This document shows positions 1 to 11,523 of a stretch of DNA of 64,000 bases, in pieces. Location of the stretch: assembly GCA_035578905.1 (NCBI GenBank), contig JAQJVL010000030.1, forward strand, positions 2,819,801 through 2,883,800, read 5' to 3'. The stretch's first letter is position 1. The number at the start of each line of letters is the position of its first letter. This stretch comes from Stictocephala bisonia (lineage: Eukaryota > Arthropoda > Insecta > Hemiptera > Membracidae). A model generated the notes under the pieces. The model saw only the letters and a list, made by a program, of their open reading frames with translations, did no database searches and had not been told where the DNA came from. The translations under genes were made by a program, and so were the position numbers.

Positions 1-679
1 ATTAAAGCCACCAGTAGCCACAGAGTCAAGGAGGGAGATATGCAGAAAGGTCAGCATTGTCAGTAGAAACGTAATTATAAGAACGATCGGTTGGGTTAGC
101 CTGTCCCTGCCCGTATGTCTGGGGGCACTGTGAACGTTTTTATCGTCGCTGAAAATCTATTTCTCAGGCGACAAATGTGCTTCTTTTCTTGGCGCAAACA
201 ATTAAAAAAAGTGAAAATTAGTAGTGTTAGTAATCTCCATTATTGATCTCTTCTCTATAATACCAATTATTCTAATGGATATGTTGATCGTTTAGGCACT
301 TTTTTGATAAAGTTATGTTGGTACGTAATTTTGTTGGTTAGTTGATGTCTTTGAGAATGTTGATTGCTTAGCGTATTTTATTTATTTATTTATATTTTTT
401 AAACACGTAGACCCTCCTAAAATTGCACTGGTTTCAAAAATAAGTTGAAATGAAAATACCATCAAATTGAAGGAAAACAGACAACCAATCTTGAGCATTT
501 ATTCAAGAATATGTTTAAATTCAAACCGTTATAATTAACAAATACTTTAAAAGTTTACAGTGGAGCTATATTTTAGTTTAAGTTGAGAGGTATTGCAACA
601 TTTAGAAAATTCTGTCCTGAAACCAGTATGTAAGTTATAAGAATTCTTCCGGTGATAACTTCTCATATATAAACTAATA
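1..679. other. AT-rich DNA, nothing assigned
   Basis: I see no convincing gene, RNA or named repeat here. Short TTTATTTA runs near 375-400 are simple sequence. The ORF that enters from the minisatellite on the right is only a continuation of that array. Confidence 0.5.
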
Positions 680-969
680 CCACTGCACGTGTGTGGTTGG
701 GCGGGTCTCCACTGCACGTGCGTGGTTGGGCGGGTGTCCACTGCACGTGTGAGGTTGGGCGTGTCTCCACTGAACGTGTGTGGTTGGGCGGGTCTCCACT
801 GCACGTGCGTGGTTGGGCGGGTGTCCACTGCACGTGTGTGGTTGGGCGGGTCTCCACTGCACGTGCGTGGTTGGGCGGGTGTCCACTGCACGTGTGAGGT
901 TGGGCGTGTCTCCACTGAACGTGTGTGGTTGGGCGGGTCTCCACTGCACTTGTGTGGTTGGGTGGGTGG
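680..969. repeat. 29-bp minisatellite with E-box core
   Basis: About ten head-to-tail copies of a 29-bp unit of the form CCACTGCACGTG followed by TGTGGTTGGGCGGGTNT. Most units carry the palindrome CACGTG. Two unit variants alternate (TCT or TGT before CCACTG), and the pair GAGGTTGGGCGTG / TGAACGTG recurs twice, about 145 bp (five units) apart, so there is some higher-order order. The unit length is not a multiple of three, yet all frames stay open for about 100 codons because the unit lacks stops; none is a gene. Confidence 0.95.
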
Positions 970-1229
970 GTACAGTGCTACAGCTCTCTTCCACTTATTA
1001 CAACCATAACACTATCTTACTATCTTCCTGGACCAATGGATGATCGTAAATCTAACAGTACAGAATTTTCCTCGTTTTGATCATTCCAGCACTGTAGTAC
1101 TTACTATTACTACAATTGATTAATAGAAAGTAATTTATAACCGTACATAGTAACGAACGAAAATCCTAAACTGTTATCTAAACGTAACACAAAACTCTAA
1201 ACACGATATTTTTTTTATATTGTCCTATC

Positions 1230-1270
1230 ATTATTGTGTGTTATTTAGAGTTAAAATAACACACAATAAT
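1230..1270. repeat. Perfect 17-bp inverted repeat
   Basis: Arms at 1230-1246 (ATTATTGTGTGTTATTT) and 1254-1270 are exact reverse complements with a 7-base spacer. The hairpin lies exactly at the 5' edge of the truncated LINE, and TTTAGAGTTAAAA is present both inside the hairpin and just downstream, which suggests a local duplication or inversion made at insertion. Confidence 0.8.
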
Positions 1271-1683
1271 GACATATTTAGAGTTAAAAATCTCGGCTTA
1301 TTATGGCCTAGTCTACCCATACCTGGCCTACGCAGTACCTATTTGGGGAAATGAAAACAATAGAACACGTTTTCTATTTCGTCTAAAAAAAGCCATAAGA
1401 GTTATATTTTCCTTAAATAAACGTCAATCCTGTAAAGAATTCTTTCAAAATTATAAGGTTCTGACCTTTCCTTCTCTTTTTATTCTTGAAACCCTCACTT
1501 TTGTAAAATAAAATTTCCCTGTCTTTTCTACTTTCTCTAACCATTCTTACACTCTTCGTGTCAATCACAGTTTAAGAGTACCAAAGCATTCTACTGCCTT
1601 CTTTGAGAAACATACCCTTTATAATGGTGTAGTTATAACTGCCTTCCACTCTCACTTAAACTGGAGACTAACCATATAACCAA
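1269..1683 (+). pseudogene. Reverse transcriptase C-terminal fragment (Jockey/CR1-like)
   Basis: The reading frame encodes YYGLVYPYLAYAVPIWGN, then FLFRLKKAIRVIFSL, SCKEFFQNYKVLTFPS and LFILETLTFVK. This order (aromatic-G-hx-YP-hx-Y-hx-hhWG, then LQKKAIR, then SC.E.F....hLThPSLyI.E) is the region after the catalytic palm in arthropod Jockey/CR1-type non-LTR polymerases. A TAA at 1509-1511 interrupts it, but the same frame continues without a shift through NFPVFSTF, YTLRVNHSLRVP and a final AFHSHLNWRLTI before a second stop at 1678-1680. The catalytic core is missing, so this is a dead fragment. Family assignment within non-LTR elements is by memory of the motif order, not by search. Confidence 0.8.
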
Positions 1684-1907
1684 ACAACTGAAAAGCCTTC
1701 TGCGGCTCGAACTTTGTTGTTACAGCGTCCATGAGTTTCTAGCTGGTCATAAATAATTCTGATTTACTGTGATTGTTGCAAACTTTTAAATATAAATAAA
1801 TTGTTTTTGCTCTATCTTTTCACATGTTGTAGTCTTAGTTGATTATTGTTTTATTGCATTTACTATGACTTGGCTAATGCTTAATAAACAATTTGATTTG
1901 ATTTGAA
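1271..1907 (+). mobile_element. 5'-truncated non-LTR retrotransposon (LINE)
   Basis: The last part of a reverse-transcriptase ORF is followed by about 225 bp of 3' untranslated DNA that ends near TTTGATTTGATTTG at 1893-1906, after AATAAA-like sequence at 1882. Short tandem tails of this kind are normal ends of LINE copies. Only the carboxy-terminal tenth or so of the polymerase ORF is present, consistent with 5' truncation during target-primed reverse transcription. Confidence 0.75.
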
Positions 1908-2044
1908 AAAGATTTAAAGCCTTGTATCTGCTTCACTTACTATGATCAGATTGGTGTTAAAAGCAACTTTCACAATAATATAAATGTGTACCTTTATAAT
2001 CCAGAAACTGAGTACTCACTCGTTAGGAAATATTCGAAACAACA

Positions 2045-2525
2045 AAACGGAATTTGATGAAAATTGGAGGTTTAGTATTTATTTATTTATTTGTGTCTTT
2101 GCATTTACAATTTATTTTTCTCGTACAGTTCAATTATTTATCCTCACTTGGTATCATAGTGACCCACTAAGAAAGGATTTCTCGAAAATCTATTCTTAAG
2201 TTATAGAAACAGCCCCTCAACGTTTCTTTATTTACAGAAGAATAACAACGTTGGCGTTAATTTAATAATTTATTTAAAACAAATGAACAAATTCTTGGCT
2301 AATTTTATTTATATTGTATTAATTTCTACTGAAATGACTGCACTACTTTGCATCCCCCTAAAAAAAGACTTACATAGGTTTCTAGAATATAAACGTTTGC
2401 TATGTAAGGAAACGTCAGCAGGCTGAGGTTGTATATTGGTATGATGGTTTAGAGAGGACCACAAAGGGAAGCAAAGGCTGTCGGATAGTACTTTTATAGA
2501 TATTAAATAGTGTGACAGATGTTAC
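2045..2525 (+). repeat. Dispersed repeat F, full-order copy
   Basis: The first half (about 2150-2235, with CACTAAGAAAGGATTTCTCG and CCCCTCAACGTTTC) has a diverged match at 50255-50400. The second half (about 2250-2510, with GGCGTTAATTTAATAATTTA, TTTGCATCCC, AGAGAGGACCAC) matches 49335-49640 in the same orientation. Here the two halves are adjacent, so this copy shows the intact order. No coding capacity was seen. The class (non-autonomous LTR, SINE tail or other) is not clear. Confidence 0.6.
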
Positions 2526-2561
2526 ATAACACAACCCACTAACGTCTCATTTAAATCATTG

Positions 2562-2690
2562 TCGTGACACAAGTAGACCAGTAGTTAGGTCTTCGGACTG
2601 CGGAGAGCAATGCACAAGGTTCGAACCCTCAACAGAGATAACAGTCGGTACTTCACTTGTTGGATAAAATTGTTCATGTTAAGGAAAAAT
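2562..2690 (+). mobile_element. SINE-A copy (tRNA-derived), diverged
   Basis: Matches the well preserved SINE at 34666-34839: CTTCGGACTGCGGAG, AAGGTTCGAACCCTC (RNA polymerase III B box), then GTCGGTACTTCACTTGTTG and AATAAA-like DNA. The A-box half is more decayed. It ends in A-rich DNA near 2685. Confidence 0.7.
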
Positions 2691-3414
2691 TAAAAAATGG
2701 TCAATCGCCTATGGGTGTGCTTCATGTGTATGATTTCCAGGCTGAACACATGCAATAGATACTTACAGTATTTATAAAATGTTTCGTTTGGCCTGAGACA
2801 TACTCATTATGTATACGTGTTAATTGAATAGTGTTTTTATTTACTTGTTCTTTGTTCCTTGTATTCACGTAACCCTGAATCGACAGTTCAAGGTAAGTTC
2901 ACGATTTGCATGTCTGGACATTAAATAAATGTAACAACACATTCAATTCACGACCGTAAAGAGCACTTAATTACGCTTGAATGATAATTAATTTAGTTAA
3001 ATTCTATTTGGCAATGTAAGTAGTTTTCCCCTCGGATCATTACAGCTAAATTGCCGATTATTACATACTTCTGAGGTTCTGTTTACTGCAAACAGTAAAA
3101 AATAAACGGGAAGAAAGTTTTTTTTTACGAATAACTAACAAAGAACATTTCGTGCAAAGTGTTCTGTTGGCCAATACCACCCCGTGTCTAAGTTTTGGTG
3201 GGGTGGGTGTGGGTGGATGAACAATAACACCGCACGTACTAGTTTGTTACAACAGAAATTCTAAAATAACTTTTCTCTGATGACAAGTTACTATAAAACA
3301 GTAAACTTGGCATAGCTTTATCGCCTTACTTGTCATAATGGAGTTAACCCTGGGAAATGGATTATCCAGAGCCTGAAGAGTTCTGTGTTGCAAAGTGTTC
3401 AGTTGTAGTCGAAC
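2691..3414. other. AT-rich DNA, nothing assigned
   Basis: No gene or repeat that I can support. A G-rich run GGTGGGGTGGGTGTGGGTGG at 3198-3217 resembles the G-rich core of the minisatellites at 0.7, 25.9 and 43.9 kb. Confidence 0.4.
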
Positions 3415-3790
3415 AAGTCCGTTTTAATAACGGTCCGAAGTGTGGCCAGGGGCCGGCGTGGAATTAGGTTACAGCCCTGACAGAGTAATAATTCCTAACC
3501 CAATATCACCCAATTGTGACAAAACAAGCAAACGTCTCCGCGGGGAGTGAAAAAAGCGACAACAGCGTTAAAAGGTTGTTTGAGACAGGCAGAGTCAATC
3601 AAATTAAATCTATTAGAGGGCGAATGAAGGGCCAAGGAAATAATAACCTTTCATGTGCGCGCAATGTGATTATTGGGGCAGGAAGTCGAGGGAGGAAGTT
3701 GAATTAGCGGTGGAGCGCTTTGTTGCGCCACAATAATTATGCCGAAAACGAAGAGTAAACGTGTTAGTGCGCAGGCGCAGACACTAAACA
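3415..3790. other. CpG-richer unique block, possible conserved non-coding DNA
   Basis: This stretch has clearly more G+C and more CpG than its surroundings (for example GGGGCCGGCGTGG, GTGCGCGCAATG, AGCGCTTTGTTGCGCC, GTGCGCAGGCGCAG) and no internal repetition. A 63-codon ORF crosses it without a recognisable domain. Retained CpG in an AT-rich genome can mark a regulatory element or an unmethylated exon. This is a compositional observation only. Confidence 0.3.
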
Positions 3791-4084
3791 GTATTAGTGG
3801 CAATAAGGTGTTTTGTATTGTTCCTCAGTACGGAGAGGTTTACATTGTTACGTCAACACGAACTTGTTGGTACGGAAATAAAATTCTTTGAACATTGTTG
3901 CTTGTGAATTGTAAATAGCAGACCACGAACTATCTGGGCTCATTTAATCCGTTTATAAAAAATAAATAAATAAAAATCTTATAACACACGACTGTACGGC
4001 TGGAAATTTACATTAAATTAATCCTTTAGATGATGATTGTCAAATAAGGAACTGCGAGACACACTAGACATTTCCAGAATAATG

Positions 4085-5060
4085 ACTATGACAAAAACTA
4101 ACATAACACACCTCTTTCCTCACAACACAACACTCAACTGACGGGGACATAACAACCAGAATACACGACTGGTGGTACCCTCTCTCCCCATAACACCACA
4201 CACGATTGACGGCAACATAATAGCCAGAACACACGACTGGTGGGACCTTATTTTCCCATAACAAACACACAACTGGTGGTACCCTTTCCCCCACAACACA
4301 ACACACAACTGACGAGGACATAACACCCAGAACACACGACTGGTGGGACCCTATTTCCCCACAACACAACACACGACTGGTGGTATCCTGTTTTTCCACG
4401 ACACAACACACAACTGACGAGGTCCTAACACCCAGAACACACCACTGGTGGGACCTTCTCTCCTCACAACACAACACACGACTGACGACGACATAATAGC
4501 CAGAACATACGACTGGAGGAAACCCTCTCTCCCCATAACACAACACACGACTGGTGGGACCCTGTTTCTCCACGACACAACACACAATTGACGAGGACAT
4601 AACACCCAGAACACACGACTGGTGGGACCCTCTTTCCCCACAACACAACACACGACTGGTGAGACCCTGTTTCTCCACGACACAACACACAACTGACGAG
4701 GACATAACACCCAGAACACACGACTGGTGGGACCCTCTTTCCCCACAACACAACACACGACTGGTGAGACCCTGTTTCTCCACGACACAACACACAACTG
4801 ACGAGGACATAACACCCAGAATACACGACAGGTGGGACCTTTCCCCCACAACATAGCACACGACTGGTGGGACCCTCTTTCCCCACAACACAACACACGA
4901 CTGACGGGGATATAACACCCAAAACACACGATTGGTAGGAGAATGACTCATTACAAAACAACTCATGACTGACGGGGACATAACACCTAAAACACACGAC
5001 TGGTTCGATCCTCTCTCCTCGCAACATAACGTTCCACTGACGGGGAATAATATTCACCTT
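4085..5060. repeat. Minisatellite with ~105-bp composite unit
   Basis: Head-to-tail units are built from three ~35-bp subrepeats that share ACACGACTGGTGGGACC and CCCACAACACAACACAC; the composite is clearest at 4639-4850, where the unit recurs after 105 bp. Flanking units are more diverged. Because 105 is divisible by three, all frames stay open, which explains a 305-codon minus-strand ORF (4064-4981) and several others. These are not genes: composition is fully explained by the repeat. Confidence 0.95.
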
Positions 5061-6764
5061 TCATCTCACAATTAAATAAATGTATGGTGCCCTCTCATCT
5101 CACTCCATAACATGTGACTTTGAAAACAAAACTTTCATCTTAGATCTTGCGATTGATGGGGCTAATAAATTAATAGTATAAATATATTTGGATCTACAGT
5201 ATTGTGTTAGTTTCCACAATTGAGTAAGATAAAGTAGTTTAATCACATCAAACAGTATCAATTTACAAGGTACGATATTGTCGGCCATTACCGACAACGT
5301 GTTGTGATTGCGTATCATTATGTATAGCATAGTCGTTATCTATACAGCCTCAAGATTGTTCTCCTTCACATCTTAATTAAAACCAGTTAAATCTAAAGCG
5401 TTCACACTCATCAACTTTGTTTATCAGTTACAGTGTCGTACGGGGAGCGGTTGTGTAACCCATCGACCGTCCGCAACGGTCGCGTGTAGTACGGCGAATA
5501 CAGTATAATTGTGTGAGGCAATAAATAAGCGTTTACTTGTGCCGTTAATGAATAAAATGGGCATCAATTGGAGCCAAGATATTGGGGGTGTGCGTGTGAG
5601 GAGTCACGCCAGACTCCGCCCTTACCGCGTGTACCCCCCTCCCCCCAATCGCCAACAACTCCAGCTGGAGTATATGTATACGCTACTTTTCTCAGCGTAT
5701 ATCAATTTAAGTGAAATTTTTTTATGATTATTTGAAAAACCTCCCTCGCATTTTGTAATGAACAAAATTGATATTCGTGATTTTAAGATAATTACAAGGG
5801 TTGCTATTAAGATCGTACAACATGTTTTGTATAATATAAGCATACAACGATGTATAATATCTTGCTTAAACAGATTTTTGCTTGGCTTCAGTTCACACAC
5901 TAGTGGTGCTCAAAGTTGTTTGATTTATTAACTAGATTTCGTTTCCAAACCCTTTTTTGACCTAACCTCCAAGTTCGCATTCTGATCAAGTTAATCGTCA
6001 ACTTGAAACCCAGTCGAGTATTTATTTATTTTTTATTTTTTATTTTTTTTTTTTTTTTTTAGTTGGATTCAAAATATTTCGCTATTTTAAGATTTTGGGG
6101 CTATTGGAATCGTATAATTTGAATTTTCTTAAAAATTAGAATACGTGTTTTTCAATTTGTTTTTGACATATATTTTGTTTTTCCCATTACTAAACATTTT
6201 CACGTGTTTTAATGTTATTTATTTATTGCTTCTATACATTACATTTTTCAGTAATCAAATATGAATGTCCCGTTGTAACATTTAAAAATATTTTGGCTTA
6301 AAATTACAAATTGAAAACGCCAAGTAGACCTTAAATTAAAATGTGAGCTGTTCTAGCAGTTTGAGCGTAAAGCTCATTCCAAGTTTTTTACATTCCTAAA
6401 TTGCTTTAAAACTTGTATCAATAAATAAATTTGATTATTTACGTGTCCGGATATACTTTGCAAGTCAAGTTCAGTATACCGTCCTAATTAGTTGGCCCTG
6501 TATGTTTCTGCTTTAAATTGTTTTGTTTGTTTCATTTTTCGTAGAGTATTGTCTATTTGACGTCTTGAACTACGCGATGTTGGTTTATAGTTGCGATTGT
6601 TTACAGTTATTTAACATGCTTTTTTTAAATTGAACTGTCAACTTATGTTTGCAGACGAAAGGGTTGCAACCTAAAAACTCTCGAAGGACAAATGGATTGG
6701 CAGAAAGCTACGTACAGGTAGCAAAAAACGTATTCTAGACAGGCAGCCATTCTGAAAGCATCGG
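5061..6764. other. Mostly unassigned; small CpG-rich spot at 5430-5500
   Basis: AT-rich DNA with no supported gene. The CpG-dense segment 5430-5500 includes the stem CGACCGT / ACGGTCG at 5463-5481 with a 5-base loop. A poly-T run lies at 6043-6060. The ORF 5509-5727 has no recognisable motif. Confidence 0.4.
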
Positions 6765-6765
6765 C

Positions 6766-6842
<77 letters not shown>
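6765..6842. repeat. (GA)n microsatellite
   Basis: About 78 bp of nearly pure GA with a single AAAG interruption near 6777. The minus-strand ORF across it encodes only Leu-Ser repeats and is an artefact. Confidence 0.97.
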
Positions 6843-6847
<5 letters not shown>

Positions 6848-7879
6848 GTGGTGGAAATAAGAAAGAGAATAACTCTCTCTCCCCTATGGCAATATGTTTA
6901 AGAATTGGAATGGCAAATAAGGAGACGTTAGTACGCGGGCTAGCAGCGCAGTTTTTAGCCCCTCCCGCTACGTCATTAACAACAGTGGCCATTGGTTGGT
7001 TTGATTAACTCCAACGAATCACGCTTATAATTATTAATTTAATTCATTATTTTTTATTCAAATAACAATTAGTAATAATAATACAATAAATAGCAACTAA
7101 TCAGATTTGTAATTGCAATTTAACGTGTGATGTGTAATTTTTAGATACAGGTTTTATTTTTAAATAAACACTGTTGCGTAAGTTGAACACATTAACGTGA
7201 GAGATAATCACGCCTGTAATGATCGCCAGCTGAGCGGTAGTAAGGTCCCCAACGCGTATATGCGCTAAATATAACACGCAGGCACTTTCTGTCCGGCCCA
7301 ATGATATCAAAATGTACCAGTGAGAACAATTAGTTTTGCTACTCCATAGATAGATAGAAACAAACACTCATAGACTTGAATTTGGATCTGATGAGCGAGC
7401 TCTTTTACCAGTTGTTGTAACAGAAATTTCATCGAATCAACTTCACCTAAAGAACTTTGCTTGCGATGCGATATCAGAGGCTGTACAGTTCTCCTGTAAT
7501 GAGATGACTAATGTGTTACATTACATTACTACACGTACATTAAGTCTACGCGGTGACAAAACGACTCGCCCATTGTTAGTAGTAAACCAAGGCCGCAACA
7601 ATAGCAATCAACCCTACGTCTATATTACAATAATAATTGTCAACTTGTATACGTTGTTAACCTTTAATTCCAATGACCTTTGATTACATTAAATCTACTA
7701 ACGATCGCTGCTAGAGTCCATCTAACTTTCATGACTGGCCGGCGTCATCTGTTTTGCATCCTTTATTGTTAGATAGATATTCAAGTTTTTTATTTTATTT
7801 ATAATTTTTGTTATCTTAACTATGGTATAAAGTGATCCGGATCTTTTCCGTTAGTTCACTACCATAACCATGCCTTAGA
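6843..7879. other. Unassigned DNA
   Basis: No supported gene. Contains a short mixed-GC segment with GGCCATTGGTTGG at 6985-6997, a CCAAT-type sequence on the minus strand, but no further promoter evidence. Confidence 0.4.
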
Positions 7880-8125
7880 TTAACCTAACATGACCAAACC
7901 AAACATAACATACGTGGTTCGGATTCAACGTAAAGGTGTAGGTCCCATAGTTGCCCTGGCTATTGGGCTATTAATAAATAGTCCTTTCTGAGCTAAGCCG
8001 AACTCAGATAGTAACAATGACTACACTCGTTCATCTACACTCATCACACTCGTTCACTCCACATATTCGCCCATATCTCTACGATCGGCGTCTTAGAGAT
8101 GAATAATGAATAATAATGAATAACA
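7880..8125 (+). mobile_element. SINE-C copy, 3' portion
   Basis: Contains the family signature in order: ACGTGGTTCGGATTC, GTAGGTCCCATAGTTGCCC, TGGCTATTGGGCTATTAATA, CTTTCTGAGCTAAG, AACAATGACTACACTCG, ATCTACACTCATCACAC, TATTCGCCCATATC, CGATCGGCGTCTTAGAGATG. The 3' end is an AATAAT-type tail at about 8101-8120. Same orientation as 36545-36798 and 51500-51815. Confidence 0.8.
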
Positions 8126-8989
8126 TAAGCAAATCAAACCTAAACTAACCAAACTAGTGGTAATGAATTAACGGAAGAGATCTCGTATTTCTTAGTTAAA
8201 TGATTAAGGAAAATTAGATACATATCGATACATTACAAGACTGATTACTTTTAGAATTATTTGGCACTAATTCTAAAGGGGTGATTTGTTTGCTTCACAG
8301 TTTTCTTTCAACGTCATGTTTTCTTTTTCATTTATGTTGGTACTTATTGGTTATGGTTGAAGCTTTAATAATAATTTTTTATAAATAAGTAACTTTTAAA
8401 ATGTTGACTTGCCTGTTAGAAGAAAAAGTGGTTAAAGCTTCATTGTCTTTCCTCTGTGGCACTACGCTTATAACACGTTTAGGGGGATTTTTCACACATA
8501 TGACGTTTATAGAAGAACCGTGAATAAAACTACAGAGAATATGGGTTAACATGGTAAAGATTAGGGACACGATTTTGTATCGTTTAATCTCATCCAAATA
8601 TAAAAGAATAAAGCCAATAATTATTTTTTCCCTCCACGTTTGCCGTTAATAATCACTATATGTTATTGGTTGGGAAGTGTTGGTTGTGTGCTGTGTTTTA
8701 GTGTTAGAAGTGTGTGGACTATTCTCAGCGAAGAATTGGTCTTTATAAGAAAAGAACCATACTTTTTAAAAATCTATATAAGCTGCTGATTTATATTGAG
8801 TGTGACCATTCTTTTTATATACATGCACAAACAGCATTAAGTCTAGCGGTACAAACATACCTATTGTATATGATATATATTTGTAATTGATAGTATAATC
8901 AGGGTTTGGCGTATTCATATAAACACACGCTTAACGAAGTAAGGAATGAAAAATACGCTCAGTGGTCAGGTTTACTACCCTACTATAAC
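8126..8989. other. Unassigned AT-rich DNA
   Basis: No gene or repeat recognised. The 72-codon minus ORF at 8379-8597 shows no domain. Confidence 0.4.
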
Positions 8990-9042
8990 CCAACATCACA
9001 AACCCTAACACAATTCACCTAACCTAGCCTAACCTAATTAAT
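8990..9042. repeat. Short CCTAA-rich run
   Basis: Several CCTAA/CCTAG pentamers (ACCTAACCTAGCCTAACCTA), resembling the arthropod telomere unit TTAGG on the other strand. A second cluster is at 20984-21045. Such short interstitial runs are frequent in insect genomes and do not mark a telomere. Confidence 0.5.
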
Positions 9043-10444
9043 AAAATACATATTTTTCTTTTTAAGTAAACATATATTGCTTTGAACGTGGTAACGCGCT
9101 AGTCTTCACAAGGTTAAAAGAGCCTCTCTCTCCTATAAAAGAGCCATACAAAGTAATTTCGTTTTACAGATCTTTATTGCAACGGTAAAGACGAAATCGT
9201 TTATTGTCGTGCACTACTTAAGGGGCCAATTTGGATTAGAAAGGACGAAAAATCTGTAGCATCGATATTAATCGGTTAATCTATTTCGACTGATTCCGGA
9301 AACCGAAACGACGTCCAAGAATTGATTAGTCATACGACACTCGCGTATCGATTTTATAAATGTTTAAAAGATATAGGAGTGAACTATAAAAATGTATGTG
9401 TGTGAGTGTGACAAGCAATTCTCACAGTCCCGACAAGTCCCTGGGCCAGTAATGGGTGTCCCGGACATCAAGTGTCACAAGTAGTTAGATAGTTGTAGCT
9501 CCAAATGTCAGCCATTTATCATTATAATGATAACCGAGTGTGATTCATTACAAGTCTAGTCAATGCTCTCTGGCAGACAACCGTTCCTCTCCTCGACATT
9601 GTTGTCAGCAAGATTATGTTGAAAATATCGCATTAAAATCGATCAAGATTCGATTATTTATTGCAATGTATACGTATATAGGGTTGAAAAAATGTGAAAA
9701 GATAACAATTTATTGTGGCAATTTTAGATCGTGTTGATTGGTTTTGTTGCTCAATTATTCTTATGATATTTATAATCGCACAAGATAGATATTTAGAAAA
9801 TAAATTATCTAACAAAATTGAGTAGTCTGATGTTGATTACATATCCTGCTAAGTTCGTACTATTAGTGAGTAAAAACCTGTCAAAATGTTTTCTTACTAC
9901 GGAAGAACTTTTCTGAGTAATGTTCAGTTTTACTATATATTTTTCTATTACGCCTACACAACTGGTTTTTATTTAATTACACAATTGCTCTAACCGAAAT
10001 CTATTCGAAAATTGATCTTTTTTGTTCATAGTTTCTAGTGTTGTTAAGTAAATCACTGTTTAATGTAGGCCGTAAGGCCTATGATTCGGCAAGCAGCCAA
10101 TTAGCGTTCGTAAGCATATCATTGGCATTATCTTCTGCTGCACTCCAATCTTAACGTTCCGATTCTTCCTAGGGATGGTAGTAACATAATCTTTATTTTT
10201 ATTGAGCTGAATTTAATTGATGAAACTATTACTGGGTGAATATATCGTGTGAAAGCTGAGTTTCACAATCACAGAAAGTTAGTTTAAGACCTTGTAGCCA
10301 GTGTTGGCTGTTTAGTGATCGAAGCTGCAATGGAAGCAAAGAGATTTAAAGTTTTTCTTAAAATTCCAATCTCGTTTTTTCCATTTTTTAGCGTATATTG
10401 TACTCTCCTACATTTTTTCAACAGTTGCTTTAATTAACTTGCAG
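9043..10444. other. Unassigned AT-rich DNA
   Basis: No supported gene. The 65-codon ORF at 9540-9737 has no recognisable feature. Confidence 0.4.
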
Positions 10445-10546
10445 GATCTTCTCGCTCCTTTGGTAGTGGTCTTAGCTCAAGAAGGCGGTGTGATGATCCA
10501 CCACAACTGTGAAACATCTTGTCCTAACTCCTTACACGCGGTGTCG
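10445..10546 (+). CDS. Candidate internal exon (unrecognised)
   Basis: A 102-bp segment is bounded by a good acceptor (a T-rich tract, then TTAACTTGCAG ending at 10444) and a GTAGGT donor at 10547. Frame 1 is open for exactly 34 codons: it begins DLLAPLVVVLAQEGG and continues VMMIHHNCETSC, then PNSLHAVS. G+C is higher than in the flanks and codon choice is balanced, as in coding DNA. A second frame is open for 22 codons. The open frame runs past the donor for 18 codons. There is no start codon evidence and I do not recognise the peptide, so it could be chance or a decayed repeat. It is too short and ATG-poor to show as a normal ORF. Confidence 0.25.
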
Positions 10547-10617
10547 GTAGGTCCTTATCACAGAGTAAATTTTTCTGATCCTTATAGTTACCGTTACACG
10601 TCATGAGATATCCTATG

Positions 10618-11062
10618 TAGCATTGTTGCCAAATTGACTTGTTTTAGAGTAATTGCGAAGTTAATTTGTTTTAGAGTCGTTGACTAATTTACTTGCTCTA
10701 GAATCTTACCAATTAACTTTCTCTAGAGTCGTTATCAAACTAACTTGCTCTATTGTAAAGTTAACTTGCTTTAGAGTCGTTGACAAATTTTACTTGCTCT
10801 AGAACCGTAAGCAAATTAACTCGAATTAAAACCGTTGCTTAATTATCTTGCTTAAGAGTGATTCCCAAATGAACTCCTACTAGAGTAATTGTAGAATGGA
10901 CTTGCTCTAGGGAAACCAACGAATTAACTTGCCCTAGAGTAATTTTAATATTAACTTGTTTTACATTAATTACAAAATAAACTTGCTGTAGGGTCATGGC
11001 CAGATTAAAACTTGCTACAGAGTAATGGCCAAATTAACTTTCTCTTGACAAATTGACAAATG
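10618..11062. repeat. Degenerate tandem array, ~27-30-bp unit
   Basis: Around 14 diverged copies of AACTTGCTCTAGAGT followed by a CGTTGACAAATT-like half. Units differ by many substitutions and small indels, so this is an old array. TCTAGA palindromes recur. No reading frame. Confidence 0.85.
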
Positions 11063-11523
11063 AAAAACTGGACAAACTATACTTAAAATCATGGTCTTAA
11101 TTCTATTCAGTATGCTATAGGTGTAATTCATACCATAAAATTATTATTATTATTATTTCCACAATTAGTATACTCGTATTCGTGGAAAATTTAATCTATT
11201 ATAAACACATAAGCTGCCAAAATTAATTGGATAAAATTGCATTATGCGCAAAAATACAAGACAATTCTAAATTGATTAAGTCTCGGTTACAATAAATAAA
11301 CGGTATTATTAGAGATGTATTGTTTTAAACGAATTAGCTGTTCAGATCTAGCACAGATGAAAAAATAAGATAGAAAATTAACTATGGTTGAAACGTTATC
11401 TTTGTGTGTTATATTTAATGTGATCGAGCAAGTATCTCATGTGCGACATGTGTCCTTACCGAGAACGTGTTGGGACCTGCGCTTTGATGGCCCCATATTC
11501 ATGAACCCCTACATATTCACCAT

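Noticed and set aside
547..1043. Six overlapping ORFs on both strands
   Set aside because: All come from the stop-free 29-bp minisatellite.
3516..3707. 63-codon ORF in the CpG-rich block
   Set aside because: No start context, motif or splice boundary; the compositional block is better described as possible non-coding DNA.
4064..4981. 305-codon minus-strand ORF, the longest in the window
   Set aside because: It lies wholly in the 105-bp minisatellite. The period is divisible by three and several other frames are open as well, so it is a by-product of the repeat.
6735..6992. 85-codon minus ORF with Leu-Ser repeats
   Set aside because: It translates the GA microsatellite.
8990..9042. Telomere or subtelomere
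   Set aside because: Only a handful of imperfect CCTAA units; such short runs are common inside insect chromosomes.
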